Positions 44,541-52,728 of a DNA stretch of 64,000 nucleotides are shown here, piece by piece. Position numbers and translations under genes: made by a program. How positions within the stretch are numbered: the first letter of the stretch is position 1; every line of letters begins with the position of its first letter. Origin of the DNA: CALAGB01 sp963713965 (GTDB lineage: Bacteria; Chloroflexota; Chloroflexia; Thermomicrobiales; Thermomicrobiaceae); the NCBI GenBank assembly GCA_963713965.1, contig OY970217.1, forward strand, positions 124,001 through 188,000, read 5' to 3'. A model generated the notes under the pieces. That model searched no databases. It was not told the DNA's origin and saw only the letters and a list, made by a program, of their open reading frames with translations.

Positions 44541-45449
44541 GTGTCGACAACCGATAGCCGGCCGCTCACCGGCGATGCTTTGTACGAAATGGTCAGGGAC
44601 GTTTCCTGTGAGCTATATAAGCGTTCGCTGACCGATCTTCCTCCGGACGTGCGCGGCGCACTCGATCGTGCCATTGAGGAAGAGGACGGGCGGCACGCGT
44701 CGATGATGCTGAAGATCATGAAGCGAGCCGTGTCGACGTCCGATCGAACCGGACTGATCGTCTGCCAGGACACCGGAATTCCGGTCTACTTTGTCGGCAT
44801 CGGGACCGAGATTCCCGTGAACGGTGCGAGACTGCTGGATTCGCTGCGGGACGGGATCGAACAGGCGACGAAGAAGTATTCCTTGCGCTCAAGCATTGTG
44901 CATCCCATTACGCGAGAGAATCGCCAGACTAGCACTGGACGCGAGATACCGGTGATGCACATCGAGTTTCTGGATGGCGCTGACTATCTGGAGTTCGAAC
45001 TGGTGCCGAAAGGCTCTGGATCCGAGAACATGTCCTTTGTGAAGATGCTGACGCCGGCCGATGGGCTCAACGGCGTCAAACGCTTCATCCTCGACTGTGT
45101 GGTGGAAGCGGGGGCCAATCCCTGTCCGCCGACGATAGTCGGCGTGGGGATCGGAGGTAGTTTCGACAAATGTGCAGAGTTGGCCAAACGAGCCATCAAG
45201 CGGCCTGTCGGTGAGCCGCATCGTGAGTCGGATATTGCTCAGTTGGAGCAGGATCTGCTCGAGGCGATCAACATGACCGGCATCGGTCCCCAAGGCCTGG
45301 GCGGGAAGACCACCTCGCTCGCCGTGCACATCGAATATGCCTGGACACACATCACCATGAACCCAGTGGCGGTCAACATCCAGTGCTGGCGTGGCGAGCG
45401 CGCTCGCGCTCGAATTCACGCGAGCGGGGAGGTCGAGTATGGCTTCTGA
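44541..45449 (+). CDS. Class I fumarate hydratase, alpha subunit
   Basis: 302 residues. Iron-sulfur fumarase/tartrate-dehydratase alpha family. Interconverts fumarate and malate. The 4Fe-4S ligands are visible: VCQDTGIP (Cys75), NPCPPT (Cys195) and SFDKCAEL (near 211). MTGIGPQGLGGKTT is the substrate loop. The GTG at 44541 follows AAAGGAG; a longer frame lacks such a site. It overlaps the beta-subunit gene by 11 bases. Co-transcription with succinate dehydrogenase argues for fumarase rather than tartrate dehydratase, but sequence alone does not separate them. Confidence 0.92.
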   Translation: MSTTDSRPLTGDALYEMVRDVSCELYKRSLTDLPPDVRGALDRAIEEEDGRHASMMLKIMKRAVSTSDRTGLIVCQDTGIPVYFVGIGTEIPVNGARLLDSLRDGIEQATKKYSLRSSIVHPITRENRQTSTGREIPVMHIEFLDGADYLEFELVPKGSGSENMSFVKMLTPADGLNGVKRFILDCVVEAGANPCPPTIVGVGIGGSFDKCAELAKRAIKRPVGEPHRESDIAQLEQDLLEAINMTGIGPQGLGGKTTSLAVHIEYAWTHITMNPVAVNIQCWRGERARARIHASGEVEYGF

Positions 45450-46065
45450 TTCCGGCGACACGGACTTCGAAGACGCGGTACGACTGACCACTCCACTCAG
45501 CGAGACGACCGTGCGTGGTCTGCATGCCGGAGATCTCGTCGTGATCGACGGCATCATTTGGGGCATCCGCGACGCCACGTTGATCCACATTTTCGACAGA
45601 GATCGTGAGCCCGCCGCGGACCTGCGAGGTAGCGTGCTCCTTCACGTCGCTCCCAGCGTCCGTAAACGGTCGGATGGTGGCTATGACCCGGTCTCAGTGG
45701 GCACGACCACATCGAGCCGGATGGATCGATTTACTCGTGGGTGCATCGAAGAGCTTGGTGCCCGCGCCATCGTCGGCAAGGGCGGACTCAGCGCCAACTC
45801 GCTCGCCGAGCTGCAGGAGCTCGGTGGTGTCTACATGACCGTCACTGGGGGTGCAGCCAGTGTGGAGACGTTGCAGGTCGAAGAGATCGAGGAGGTCATA
45901 TTCGAGGACCTGATGCCCGAATGCCTGTGGAAATTTCGAGTCAAGGACTTTGGCCCGCTGGTGGTGACGATGGATTCGCACGGCAACTCGCTCTATCAGG
46001 ACGTTCGACAGAAGGCGGAACGAAACGTCAAGGATGCGTATGCACGGCTCAACCTCGGCGAGTAG
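45439..46065 (+). CDS. Class I fumarate hydratase, beta subunit
   Basis: 208 residues, the C-terminal half of a class I fumarase as a separate chain. Family marks are LTTPLSETTVRGLHAGDLVVIDG at the start, VGTTTSSRMDRFTRGCIEELGARAIVGKGGLS, and MTVTGGAASVETLQVE. VKDFGPLVVTMDSHGNSLYQDV closes the active site. The ATG at 45439 follows GGGGAGG and lies inside the alpha gene. Its 3' end overlaps sdhB by 32 bases. Works with the preceding subunit as a heterodimer or heterotetramer in the TCA cycle. Confidence 0.92.
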   Translation: MASDSGDTDFEDAVRLTTPLSETTVRGLHAGDLVVIDGIIWGIRDATLIHIFDRDREPAADLRGSVLLHVAPSVRKRSDGGYDPVSVGTTTSSRMDRFTRGCIEELGARAIVGKGGLSANSLAELQELGGVYMTVTGGAASVETLQVEEIEEVIFEDLMPECLWKFRVKDFGPLVVTMDSHGNSLYQDVRQKAERNVKDAYARLNLGE

Positions 46066-46786
46066 CGTCCGACCGGCGTCATCCAGCCCGACCGTTCGTG
46101 TGTCGATCGCTCGGAGCGATCCGGCGAGTCCGTCGCGATTCGACGTCGATCGCTTCGAGCCGATGATGGTGCTCGACTTGTTGCTCGCGATTCAGCGAGA
46201 ACAAGATGCGTCGCTCGGTTTTCGCTTCTCATGTCGGGTTGGCATGTGCGGCACCTGCACCATCAGGATGGACGGTCGTTCCGTTCTCGCTTGCCAGACG
46301 AGGCTGCCGGCCGATATTGACGAGGTCAGACTTGCTCCACTGTCCGGACTTCCCGTCGTGCGGGACTTGATCGTCGATACTACTCCGTTCTTCCAGGAGT
46401 GGGCGCGCGTGACGCCGTACCTCGTTCCGCGCCCGGACCTTGACGAACCGGCGGTCGTTCGCCCTGATTCGAGCGAGCGGCAGATCATCGATCCGCAGCT
46501 CGATTGCATCAATTGCGGCGCCTGTTACTCCGGCTGCGGTATTGCGGATGCCCGCCGCGACTTCATCGGACCCGCTGCGCTAAATCGCGCCCTTACTCTG
46601 ATCGCCGACTCACGCGATGGCGCTCGAGCCGAGCGCCTGAGAGCGGTCACCGGGGACGACGGAGCCTGGCGCTGCCGCTACATCCACGCCTGCACGGCAA
46701 TGTGTCCCAAGGGACTTGACCCAGCCGGCGCGATTCGCAAGCTGCGACGGCTGGCGCTGCAAGGAATCGCCGATGTCGGCGCGTAA
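46034..46786 (+). CDS. sdhB: Succinate dehydrogenase iron-sulfur subunit
   Basis: 250 residues. Carries electrons from the flavin to quinone. The plant-ferredoxin-like domain has the 2Fe-2S ligands Cys67, Cys72, Cys75 and Cys87 (SCRVGMCGTC...ACQ). The C-terminal ferredoxin part has CINCGACYSGC and, after a spacer, CTAMCPKGLDP for the 4Fe-4S and 3Fe-4S clusters. A second ATG at 46040 is an alternative start. It begins within fumarase beta and ends 14 bases inside sdhA. The B-A-C-D order is less usual than C-D-A-B. Confidence 0.93.
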   Translation: MRMHGSTSASSVRPASSSPTVRVSIARSDPASPSRFDVDRFEPMMVLDLLLAIQREQDASLGFRFSCRVGMCGTCTIRMDGRSVLACQTRLPADIDEVRLAPLSGLPVVRDLIVDTTPFFQEWARVTPYLVPRPDLDEPAVVRPDSSERQIIDPQLDCINCGACYSGCGIADARRDFIGPAALNRALTLIADSRDGARAERLRAVTGDDGAWRCRYIHACTAMCPKGLDPAGAIRKLRRLALQGIADVGA

Positions 46787-48509
46787 TGACGTTGAGGTGT
46801 TGCAGACTGACGTCGCAATCATTGGGAGCGGCGGAGCTGGGCTGATGTGCGCGCTGCATGTGGCTGAGCGCGCGCCCGATCTCAATATCGCCATCGTCAG
46901 CAAGGGGGCGGTCGGTCGCTCAGGATGCACGCGCATGGTGCAGGGTGGGTACAACGCCGTGCTCGATCCTGGCGATTCGGTTGATCTCCATTTCTACGAC
47001 ACGCTTAAGGGGGGAGCATTTCTCAACGACCAGGATCTCGCCTGGACGCTGGTCAACGACGCTCCGCGCGTGATCCATGAGCTGGAAACACGGGTTGGCT
47101 GCTTCTTCGATCGACGCGAGGACGGGCATATCCATCAGAAGGCGTTTGCCGGTCAGTCGTTCGATCGCACCGTGCACCGCGGCGATCTAACCGGAATCGA
47201 GATCATGGGCCGGCTTCGAGATCAGATGTTCCGTATTCGTCCGAGTGAATTCGAGGACGTTCGGGCGCTCGATCTGTTGCTCGACAAAAACGGCGAGCTG
47301 GCCGGAGTATCGCTGCTCGACATTCGAACCGGAGCGGTGGCGGTCCTCAAAGCGCGCGTCGTGGTGATGGCAACCGGGGGCTCGGCGACCATGTTCCGTA
47401 TCGCCGCGCCCGCCCGTGAGAAGACGGGCGACGGCGTGGCCATGTGCCTGCGCGCCGGGCTCCCAGTGCGTGACATGGAGATGCTGCAGTTTCATCCGAC
47501 CGGCTTGTTAGCGGGCGATTCCCGCCTGACCGGCTCGGTTCTCGAAGAGGGTCTGCGTGGAGCGGGCGCCTATCTGCTCAATGGACTCGGCGAGCGCTAC
47601 ATGCAGCGCTATGACCCTGTCAATTTGGAGCGGGCCACGCGCGACGTTGTTTCTCGTTCCAGCTACCTCGAGATCATGGCCGGGCGCGGGACAGACGCGG
47701 GCGGCGTTCGCATCGACATCTCCCATCTCGGCGCCGAGGAGGTCGAGCGACGGTTCCCGGGGATGGTCGCACGGACACGACTGATCGGTCGGGACCTGGC
47801 CCGCGAGCCGATTGAGGTGTCGCCAACCGCGCATTTCCACATGGGTGGAGTGGTCATCGACGCGGACTGCCGCACCGAGATGGATGGGTTGCTGGTGGCG
47901 GGCGAAGACTCGGGCGGAGTGCATGGGGCCAATCGGTTGGGCGGAAACGGAGTGGCGGAATCGACGGTCTTCGGGGCGCGATCGGGGGACATCGCGGCGT
48001 TGATCGCCGCTGATCGACCTTTCCGAGATCCGGACCCCGCTTCCGTCGATCGATCGGTTGAGCGAGCCTACCGTCCACTGAAGTCGGTCGCGGGATCATC
48101 CCCGTTTGATCTGACCCGCTCGCTGAAGGATCTCATGTGGGAAGACTGTGGCGTGGTTCGCACGCGCGAGGGCCTTTTGCGCGCTCGAGAAGGATTGCTG
48201 GATCTTGGGGAGCGCGCCGATCTGGTATCGGTATCGGGCCCGACCGCAGTCAATTTCGGCTGGCAGGAAGCACTTGACGTTGCGAATCAGATCGAGGTGG
48301 CGCGCACGATTGTCGAATCGGCGCTGCTCCGCGAGGAGTCACGTGGAGCGCATTATCGAGCGGATTTCCCTGAGCCCAACGATGAGAATTGGCTCAAGGG
48401 AATCGTGCTCCGTCGGTCGGTCGATGGTGACTACGCCGTGTCATATCGACAGACCGAGTTCAATCGCATGACGCCGGTCGACGCGGGACGGATAGGGGCG
48501 CGGTCGTGA
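46773..48509 (+). CDS. sdhA: Succinate dehydrogenase/fumarate reductase flavoprotein subunit
   Basis: 578 residues. FAD domain start VAIIGSGGAGLMCALHVA. Catalytic positions are kept: EMLQFHPTG, LEEGLRGAGAYLLN, FHMGG and GVHGANRLGGN. The segment that carries the covalently flavinylated His in SdhA (RSHTVAAQGG) reads RSGCTRMVQGG here (residues 49-59), so that His is not seen and FAD may be bound non-covalently. The ATG at 46773 follows CAAGGA and overlaps sdhB. It stops within the sdhC start. Identity as the Sdh subunit rests on its neighbours as well as its motifs. Confidence 0.9.
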   Translation: MSARNDVEVLQTDVAIIGSGGAGLMCALHVAERAPDLNIAIVSKGAVGRSGCTRMVQGGYNAVLDPGDSVDLHFYDTLKGGAFLNDQDLAWTLVNDAPRVIHELETRVGCFFDRREDGHIHQKAFAGQSFDRTVHRGDLTGIEIMGRLRDQMFRIRPSEFEDVRALDLLLDKNGELAGVSLLDIRTGAVAVLKARVVVMATGGSATMFRIAAPAREKTGDGVAMCLRAGLPVRDMEMLQFHPTGLLAGDSRLTGSVLEEGLRGAGAYLLNGLGERYMQRYDPVNLERATRDVVSRSSYLEIMAGRGTDAGGVRIDISHLGAEEVERRFPGMVARTRLIGRDLAREPIEVSPTAHFHMGGVVIDADCRTEMDGLLVAGEDSGGVHGANRLGGNGVAESTVFGARSGDIAALIAADRPFRDPDPASVDRSVERAYRPLKSVAGSSPFDLTRSLKDLMWEDCGVVRTREGLLRAREGLLDLGERADLVSVSGPTAVNFGWQEALDVANQIEVARTIVESALLREESRGAHYRADFPEPNDENWLKGIVLRRSVDGDYAVSYRQTEFNRMTPVDAGRIGARS

Positions 48510-49012
48510 CTGGAGTACAGGCAGCGTTTCTGGCCGGGCTGACGGTGGTGATGTGTGCCATCGTCGGGTTCGCCGTGGTGGTTGTCGTCGGCGCTGCACG
48601 TGATGGCAAGGGCGCCGTCGTCGATTCGCGCCTGATGTCCAGAATGCTCTCGGGGCGAGGTAAGGATCGATCCGAACTGGACCGCTGGGTCTTCTACGCG
48701 CATCGGATAAGCGGATTCGCGATCTTCGCCTTCCTGTGCCTGCACGTGCTGGACGTGAGCCTGTATGCGGCCTCCTCGAATCTGTTCAGTCAGGTCCATC
48801 GCGTTTATGGCAATGGATTCATGCGCGTTCTTGAGTGCGGACTGCTCCTCGGGATTCTGTTTCACACCTTCAACGGTCTGCGGCTGCTGGCAGTCGACCT
48901 TGGAAACTGGGGACTTGAAACGTCGAGACGAGCGCTCGCGGTCAGTGTCGCGTTGACCGCGCTGCTGGGCATCGCCGGAAGTGTCGTCATCCTTGGGCCG
49001 ATCTTCACATGA
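48506..49012 (+). CDS. sdhC: Succinate dehydrogenase cytochrome b subunit
   Basis: 168 residues, four hydrophobic segments. One lies at about residues 8-30; the others form the membrane anchor. YAHRISGFAIFAFLCLHVLD and LGILFHTFNGLRLLAVDLG match the SdhC cytochrome b556 pattern, where HTFNGLR carries the heme-ligand His and the HR motif lies near the quinone site. The GTG start overlaps the sdhA stop (GTGA), and its stop overlaps sdhD (ATGA). Longer at the N-terminus than enterobacterial SdhC by an extra helix. Confidence 0.88.
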   Translation: MTGVQAAFLAGLTVVMCAIVGFAVVVVVGAARDGKGAVVDSRLMSRMLSGRGKDRSELDRWVFYAHRISGFAIFAFLCLHVLDVSLYAASSNLFSQVHRVYGNGFMRVLECGLLLGILFHTFNGLRLLAVDLGNWGLETSRRALAVSVALTALLGIAGSVVILGPIFT

Positions 49013-49425
49013 CGGCACCATCGGTCGGCGAGGGCCGCTTCCGTGCGCCGGTTGTCTTCGAGGCGCAGTCGCGTGGAGACGCGAATCGACGCCGTCTGCT
49101 CGCCTGGGTGTTGGTACGTGTCACCGGTGTGCTGCTGTCGGTACTAGTTCTCGGTCACTTCGCCATGACGCATATCATCACCGACGTCTCTGACACCGGC
49201 ACGAGCTTTATCGCGCGCCGCTGGGCGTCATCTGTCTGGCTCGTCTGGGACGCTCTGCTTCTTCTTTGTGCGGTCGTACATGGCGCCAGTGGCGTGTGGG
49301 TGGCGATCGATGACTACGCGGCGACGCCTGCTCGTCGAAGATGGACACAGCGAGTATTGGTATTTCTGTCAACGATCATCTTCGCGACTGGTACCGCGGC
49401 GATCGTTGTGGTTGGACGTCGTTGA
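49009..49425 (+). CDS. sdhD: Succinate dehydrogenase membrane anchor subunit
   Basis: 138 residues with three membrane helices. RLLAWVLVRVTGVLLSVLVLGHFAMTHI resembles the SdhD first helix with a heme-side histidine. VVHGASGVWVAIDDYA matches the second, with the conserved His-Gly and Asp-Tyr. Completes the BACD complex that feeds electrons to the quinone pool. Overlaps sdhC by 4 bases and is the last gene of the seven-kilobase fumarase-Sdh unit. No clear terminator follows; the palindromes at 49454 could take that role. Confidence 0.87.
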   Translation: MTAPSVGEGRFRAPVVFEAQSRGDANRRRLLAWVLVRVTGVLLSVLVLGHFAMTHIITDVSDTGTSFIARRWASSVWLVWDALLLLCAVVHGASGVWVAIDDYAATPARRRWTQRVLVFLSTIIFATGTAAIVVVGRR

Positions 49426-49453
49426 TCAGAAGGCCTTATGGGCCCATCATTTT

Positions 49454-49545
49454 CTAGTGTACGTACGCACTAGCTGCGGTCCTGGAGTCGTTTCCGGAGG
49501 CGTTTTCAATCTCGGGGATTTGCGAACGTACATGTGTACGTACGT
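49454..49545. repeat. Two TACGTACG-rich palindromes after sdhD
   Basis: CTAGTG-TACGTACG-CACTAG (49454-49473) and CGTACATGTGTACG (49527-49540) are near-perfect palindromes. They share the 11-mer GTGTACGTACG, 77 bases apart (49457 and 49534). No gene is seen in this stretch. Confidence 0.55.
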
Positions 49546-49574
49546 ATTCTGGTTCGATTAGGCTTGATCTCGTT

Positions 49575-49678
49575 TGTAGGGGCGAAGCTTGTCTTCGCCC
49601 AGTCTTAATCCGCATCCAAGATTAGATCTGCGCCTTCGCCTAAACCCGACCAGGGCGAAGTCAAGCTTCGCCCCTACA
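49575..49678. repeat. Inverted pair of REP-like hairpin units
   Basis: Two 26-base units face each other across 52 bases (49575-49600 and 49653-49678). They are inverted copies with one mismatch. Each unit has the head TGTAGG followed by an 8-bp hairpin GGGCGAAG/CTTCGCCC. A degenerate copy lies at 27614, and a possible fragment at 38911. The layout resembles REP/BIME or small MITE-like elements, but no transposase is present. Confidence 0.7.
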
Positions 49679-49722
49679 GATGCCATGAGTCTGATTTTCG
49701 GATTCGTGCAGCCTGAAGGGAT

Positions 49723-50016
49723 CTATTGTCGCCGGCGAAAGCGTTGGGGTCCGCGCGAGCGACGGCGATAATAGAGGAGACTGAGCGCTGACAGGATGTA
49801 CCCCACGACGAAGAGTGGCGTCGGGGAGCTCAGATGTACGAACCGGGCGGTGGCGAGCGCAAGCATCGTGGGATAGATGAGGAGCCCGAGCGCCGCGAAG
49901 AGGGACGCCTCGATGAGCGCGCCCCTCCATTCGGCACCCGTAAGCTTGCTGATGGCAAACGGAAGGACCGTTGCAGTCGGCAGCCAGATGAAGAATGCGG
50001 CCGCGACGTCAGACAT
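49723..50016 (-). CDS. Small three-helix membrane protein, unknown
   Basis: 97 residues. Three hydrophobic helices are predicted (about residues 3-24, 33-53 and 62-82), with a very basic tail (YYRRRSRGPQRFRRRQ) pointing to a cytoplasmic C-terminus. No family recognised. It lies 98 bases downstream of fhs on the same strand, without a good ribosome site before its ATG. Its hydrophobic pattern and basic-inside end favour a real gene. Next to it on the other side is the REP pair. Confidence 0.55.
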   Translation of the reverse strand: MSDVAAAFFIWLPTATVLPFAISKLTGAEWRGALIEASLFAALGLLIYPTMLALATARFVHLSSPTPLFVVGYILSALSLLYYRRRSRGPQRFRRRQ

Positions 50017-50114
50017 GGGCCGCCGTCGAATCGGACGATCGGTCGAACCGCCAACGGTCTATGTTCACCTCCGCACGGCTAGCTGTCAGACTGTTTCGCA
50101 TCGCCGCGGCGAAC

Positions 50115-51806
50115 TCAGAACAGCCCGAGGATGTTGCCATCTTCGTCGATGTCCACGTTGAGACCACCTGGTTTGCTCCCGAGTCCAGGCATGGTACGCA
50201 TCTCACCCAGGATCGGATAGATGAATCCGGCGCCCGCAGAAAGCCGGACCTCCCTGACGGTCAGTTCGAAGCCTTCAGGACGAGCGAGCAGCGATGGGTC
50301 TGCACTCAATGATAAGTGCGTCTTGGCAATGCAGATTGGAAGATTGTCGTACCCCAGCCGCGTGAAGGAACGGATCGCGCGTTCTGCCGCGGGCAGATAG
50401 ACGATGTTCCCGGCTCCATAGAGCCGACGCGCGATGGTTTCGATCTTCTTCTTGATCGGCACGTCGAGCTCGTAAAGCGGCTGGTAATTTGACGGCTGCT
50501 CCGTGGCCTTAACCACTGCTCGCGCTAACTCAACGCCTCCTTTGCCGCCTTCGGCGAAGATGTTGGTTGGGACGGCATCGACTGCTCCGGCTTTCAGCGC
50601 TGCCTGACGAACCAGCTCGATTTCGGCCGGCGTATCGCTCGGAAAGAGGTTGATCGAGACGACCACTGGCACGCCGAACTGACGGACGTTCTCGATCTGC
50701 TTCTCCATATTCGGAATACCCTCACGCAGCGCCTCGAGGTTTTCCTCGGTCAGCCCGGGATCGAGCGGTCGGCCCGCCACGATCTTGTAGCGCCCACTGT
50801 GCGCCTTGAGCGCGCGTACCGTCGCAACCAGCACGGCGGCGTCCGGCTTGAGTCCGCTGACGCGGCACTTGATATCGAAGAACTTCTCCGCGCCGAGGTC
50901 GGCGCCAAAACCCGACTCGGTCACCACGATGTCGGCCAGTTTGAGTCCGATGCGGTCTGCCAGGATGGAGCTGTTCCCGTGAGCGATGTTCCCGAACGGT
51001 CCCGCGTGTACCAGCGCTGCCGAGTGCTCCAACGTCTGGAGCAAATTGGGCTTCAACGCATCCACCAACAGCGCGGCCATGGCGCCGGCGGCTCCGACGT
51101 CTTCCGCGGTGACCGGCTTTTTGTCCCTGTTCTGCGCCACCACGATGCGGCCGAGCCGTTCACGAAGGTCGCGATACGAAGTCGCGAGCGCCAGGATCGC
51201 CATCACTTCGGAGGCCGCGGTGATATCGAAGCGCGTCTCGCGCGGCACGCCGTTTCCCGCACCAAGACCGATGACGATGTCGCGTAGCGAGCGATCGTTC
51301 ATGTCCAGGACACGTCCCCAACCAACGGTCTTGAGATCGATGTCGAGGGGGTTTCCGTGATAGATCGAGTTATCGAGGAAGGCAGATAGAAGATTGTGCG
51401 CTGCGGTGACCGCGTGTGAATCACCGGTAAGGTGCAAGTTGAGATCCGACATCGGGATAATCTGCGAGTATCCGCCTCCGGCCGCTCCGCCCTTGATGCC
51501 AAAGACGGGACCGAGCGACGGTTGCCGCACCGCGACCAGCGACTTCATGCCGATGTGCGCGAGAGCCTGCCCCAGCCCGACCGTGACGGTGGTCTTTCCC
51601 TCTCCCAACGGCGTTGGCGTGATGGCAGTCACATCCACGTATTTGCCGTTGGGCTTGTCCTTGAGCCGCTGAAGCACGCTCAAATTGATCTTCGCCTTAT
51701 ATGGACCGTGCAACTCGACTTCGTTTGGCGTCAGACCAAGCTCGGCCGCAATTTCGGCAATCGGCTGCGGCTCAACACTTGTCGCAATCTCACTGTCACT
51801 CAGCAC
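50115..51806 (-). CDS. fhs: Formate-tetrahydrofolate ligase
   Basis: 563 residues. Makes 10-formyl-THF from formate, THF and ATP. The P-loop is TPLGEGKTT. The family signatures GGAAGGGYSQIIPM and VATVRALKAHSG are present, as are PFGNIAHGNSS and the C-terminal GEMRTMPGLGSKP. I chose the GTG at 51806 (VLSDSEIATS) because GAGAGGAG precedes it; an in-frame start 54 bases upstream lacks a site. Last enzyme of the fchA-folD-fhs operon. Together with its neighbours it links formate to methylene-THF. Confidence 0.95.
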   Translation of the reverse strand: MLSDSEIATSVEPQPIAEIAAELGLTPNEVELHGPYKAKINLSVLQRLKDKPNGKYVDVTAITPTPLGEGKTTVTVGLGQALAHIGMKSLVAVRQPSLGPVFGIKGGAAGGGYSQIIPMSDLNLHLTGDSHAVTAAHNLLSAFLDNSIYHGNPLDIDLKTVGWGRVLDMNDRSLRDIVIGLGAGNGVPRETRFDITAASEVMAILALATSYRDLRERLGRIVVAQNRDKKPVTAEDVGAAGAMAALLVDALKPNLLQTLEHSAALVHAGPFGNIAHGNSSILADRIGLKLADIVVTESGFGADLGAEKFFDIKCRVSGLKPDAAVLVATVRALKAHSGRYKIVAGRPLDPGLTEENLEALREGIPNMEKQIENVRQFGVPVVVSINLFPSDTPAEIELVRQAALKAGAVDAVPTNIFAEGGKGGVELARAVVKATEQPSNYQPLYELDVPIKKKIETIARRLYGAGNIVYLPAAERAIRSFTRLGYDNLPICIAKTHLSLSADPSLLARPEGFELTVREVRLSAGAGFIYPILGEMRTMPGLGSKPGGLNVDIDEDGNILGLF

Positions 51807-51879
51807 CTCAGGTTGCTCCTCTCCCTCACATCGTTCGATCTTTCCGAGTGCGTCAGGCACCCGGATGGTACTCGCAAGT

Positions 51880-52725
51880 TCACGCCAAGGCGTTCTTTAT
51901 GGCCATCAGCGTATTCCGCATGAGAACGGCGTTGGTTACGACACCCGTTCCTCCCGGAACCGGAGTCATTGCTTCGGCGACCTCCGCGACGGCCGGATCG
52001 GCGTCGCCAACCATCTCAGCACCGTGAACGTTCACACCGAAATCGAGGATGGTCGCGCCACTCCGCACCATATCAGAAGTCAGCAGTGACGCACGACCCG
52101 CAGCCAATGCGACGATATCGGCCTGCCGGGTGTACGTACCCAAATCTGGGGTTCGACTGTGGCAAATGGTCACCGTTGCGTCCAATTTCAGCAACATCGT
52201 CGCCAACGGTTTGCCGATTACCTGACTGCGTCCGACCACCACGGCGTGACGACCCGCGACGGGAATATCGTAGTAACGCAGGATCTCGATTCCGCCTTGC
52301 GGAGTGCTCGGAACAAGACAAGCCACCCCAGCCTCGAGTCGACCGACGCTCGTCAGCGTGACTCCGTCGACGTCTTTCAGCGGATCGAGGACCTCCGCAG
52401 TGAGACTCTTCGGGATGTGCCGGGGCAGAGGCTGAAGCACCATGACGCCGGCCACGTCCGGGTCCTGATTGAGCCGTTCGACGGTGGATCGACAATCTCC
52501 GGCGCTCATATCGCCAGGAAGCTCGAGCAACGTAAAGGGTATCTGCACGTTCTTGGCCGACCGGCGAATAGCGCGAGCATACGCGGTTGATCCAGGATCG
52601 TCGCCGACTTTGACCACGGTCAACCCCGGAACCGATCCGTATTGCGTGACGAGTTGGTTGATATCGTCACGTACGGATTCGATAATGTCACGCGCGACCG
52701 ATTTTCCCTCAAGGATTCTCGCCAC
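51880..52725 (-). CDS. folD: Methylene-THF dehydrogenase (FolD), cyclohydrolase site altered
   Basis: 281 residues. FolD usually carries both NADP-dependent methylene-THF dehydrogenase and methenyl-THF cyclohydrolase activities. KDVDGVT, the nucleotide site VVVGRSQVIGKPLATMLL and TPVPGGTGVVTNAVL are typical. In the folate site the canonical YxxxK reads Tyr49-Ala-Arg-Ala-Ile53, so the catalytic Lys is Ile. The usual VQLPLP reads VLQPLP, with Leu97 where Gln is expected. Loss of cyclohydrolase activity is inferred, consistent with the separate Fch-type gene directly upstream. The GTG at 52725 follows AAGGGGAA, 3 bases after fchA. Confidence 0.92.
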   Translation of the reverse strand: MARILEGKSVARDIIESVRDDINQLVTQYGSVPGLTVVKVGDDPGSTAYARAIRRSAKNVQIPFTLLELPGDMSAGDCRSTVERLNQDPDVAGVMVLQPLPRHIPKSLTAEVLDPLKDVDGVTLTSVGRLEAGVACLVPSTPQGGIEILRYYDIPVAGRHAVVVGRSQVIGKPLATMLLKLDATVTICHSRTPDLGTYTRQADIVALAAGRASLLTSDMVRSGATILDFGVNVHGAEMVGDADPAVAEVAEAMTPVPGGTGVVTNAVLMRNTLMAIKNALA

Positions 52726-52728
52726 CGG

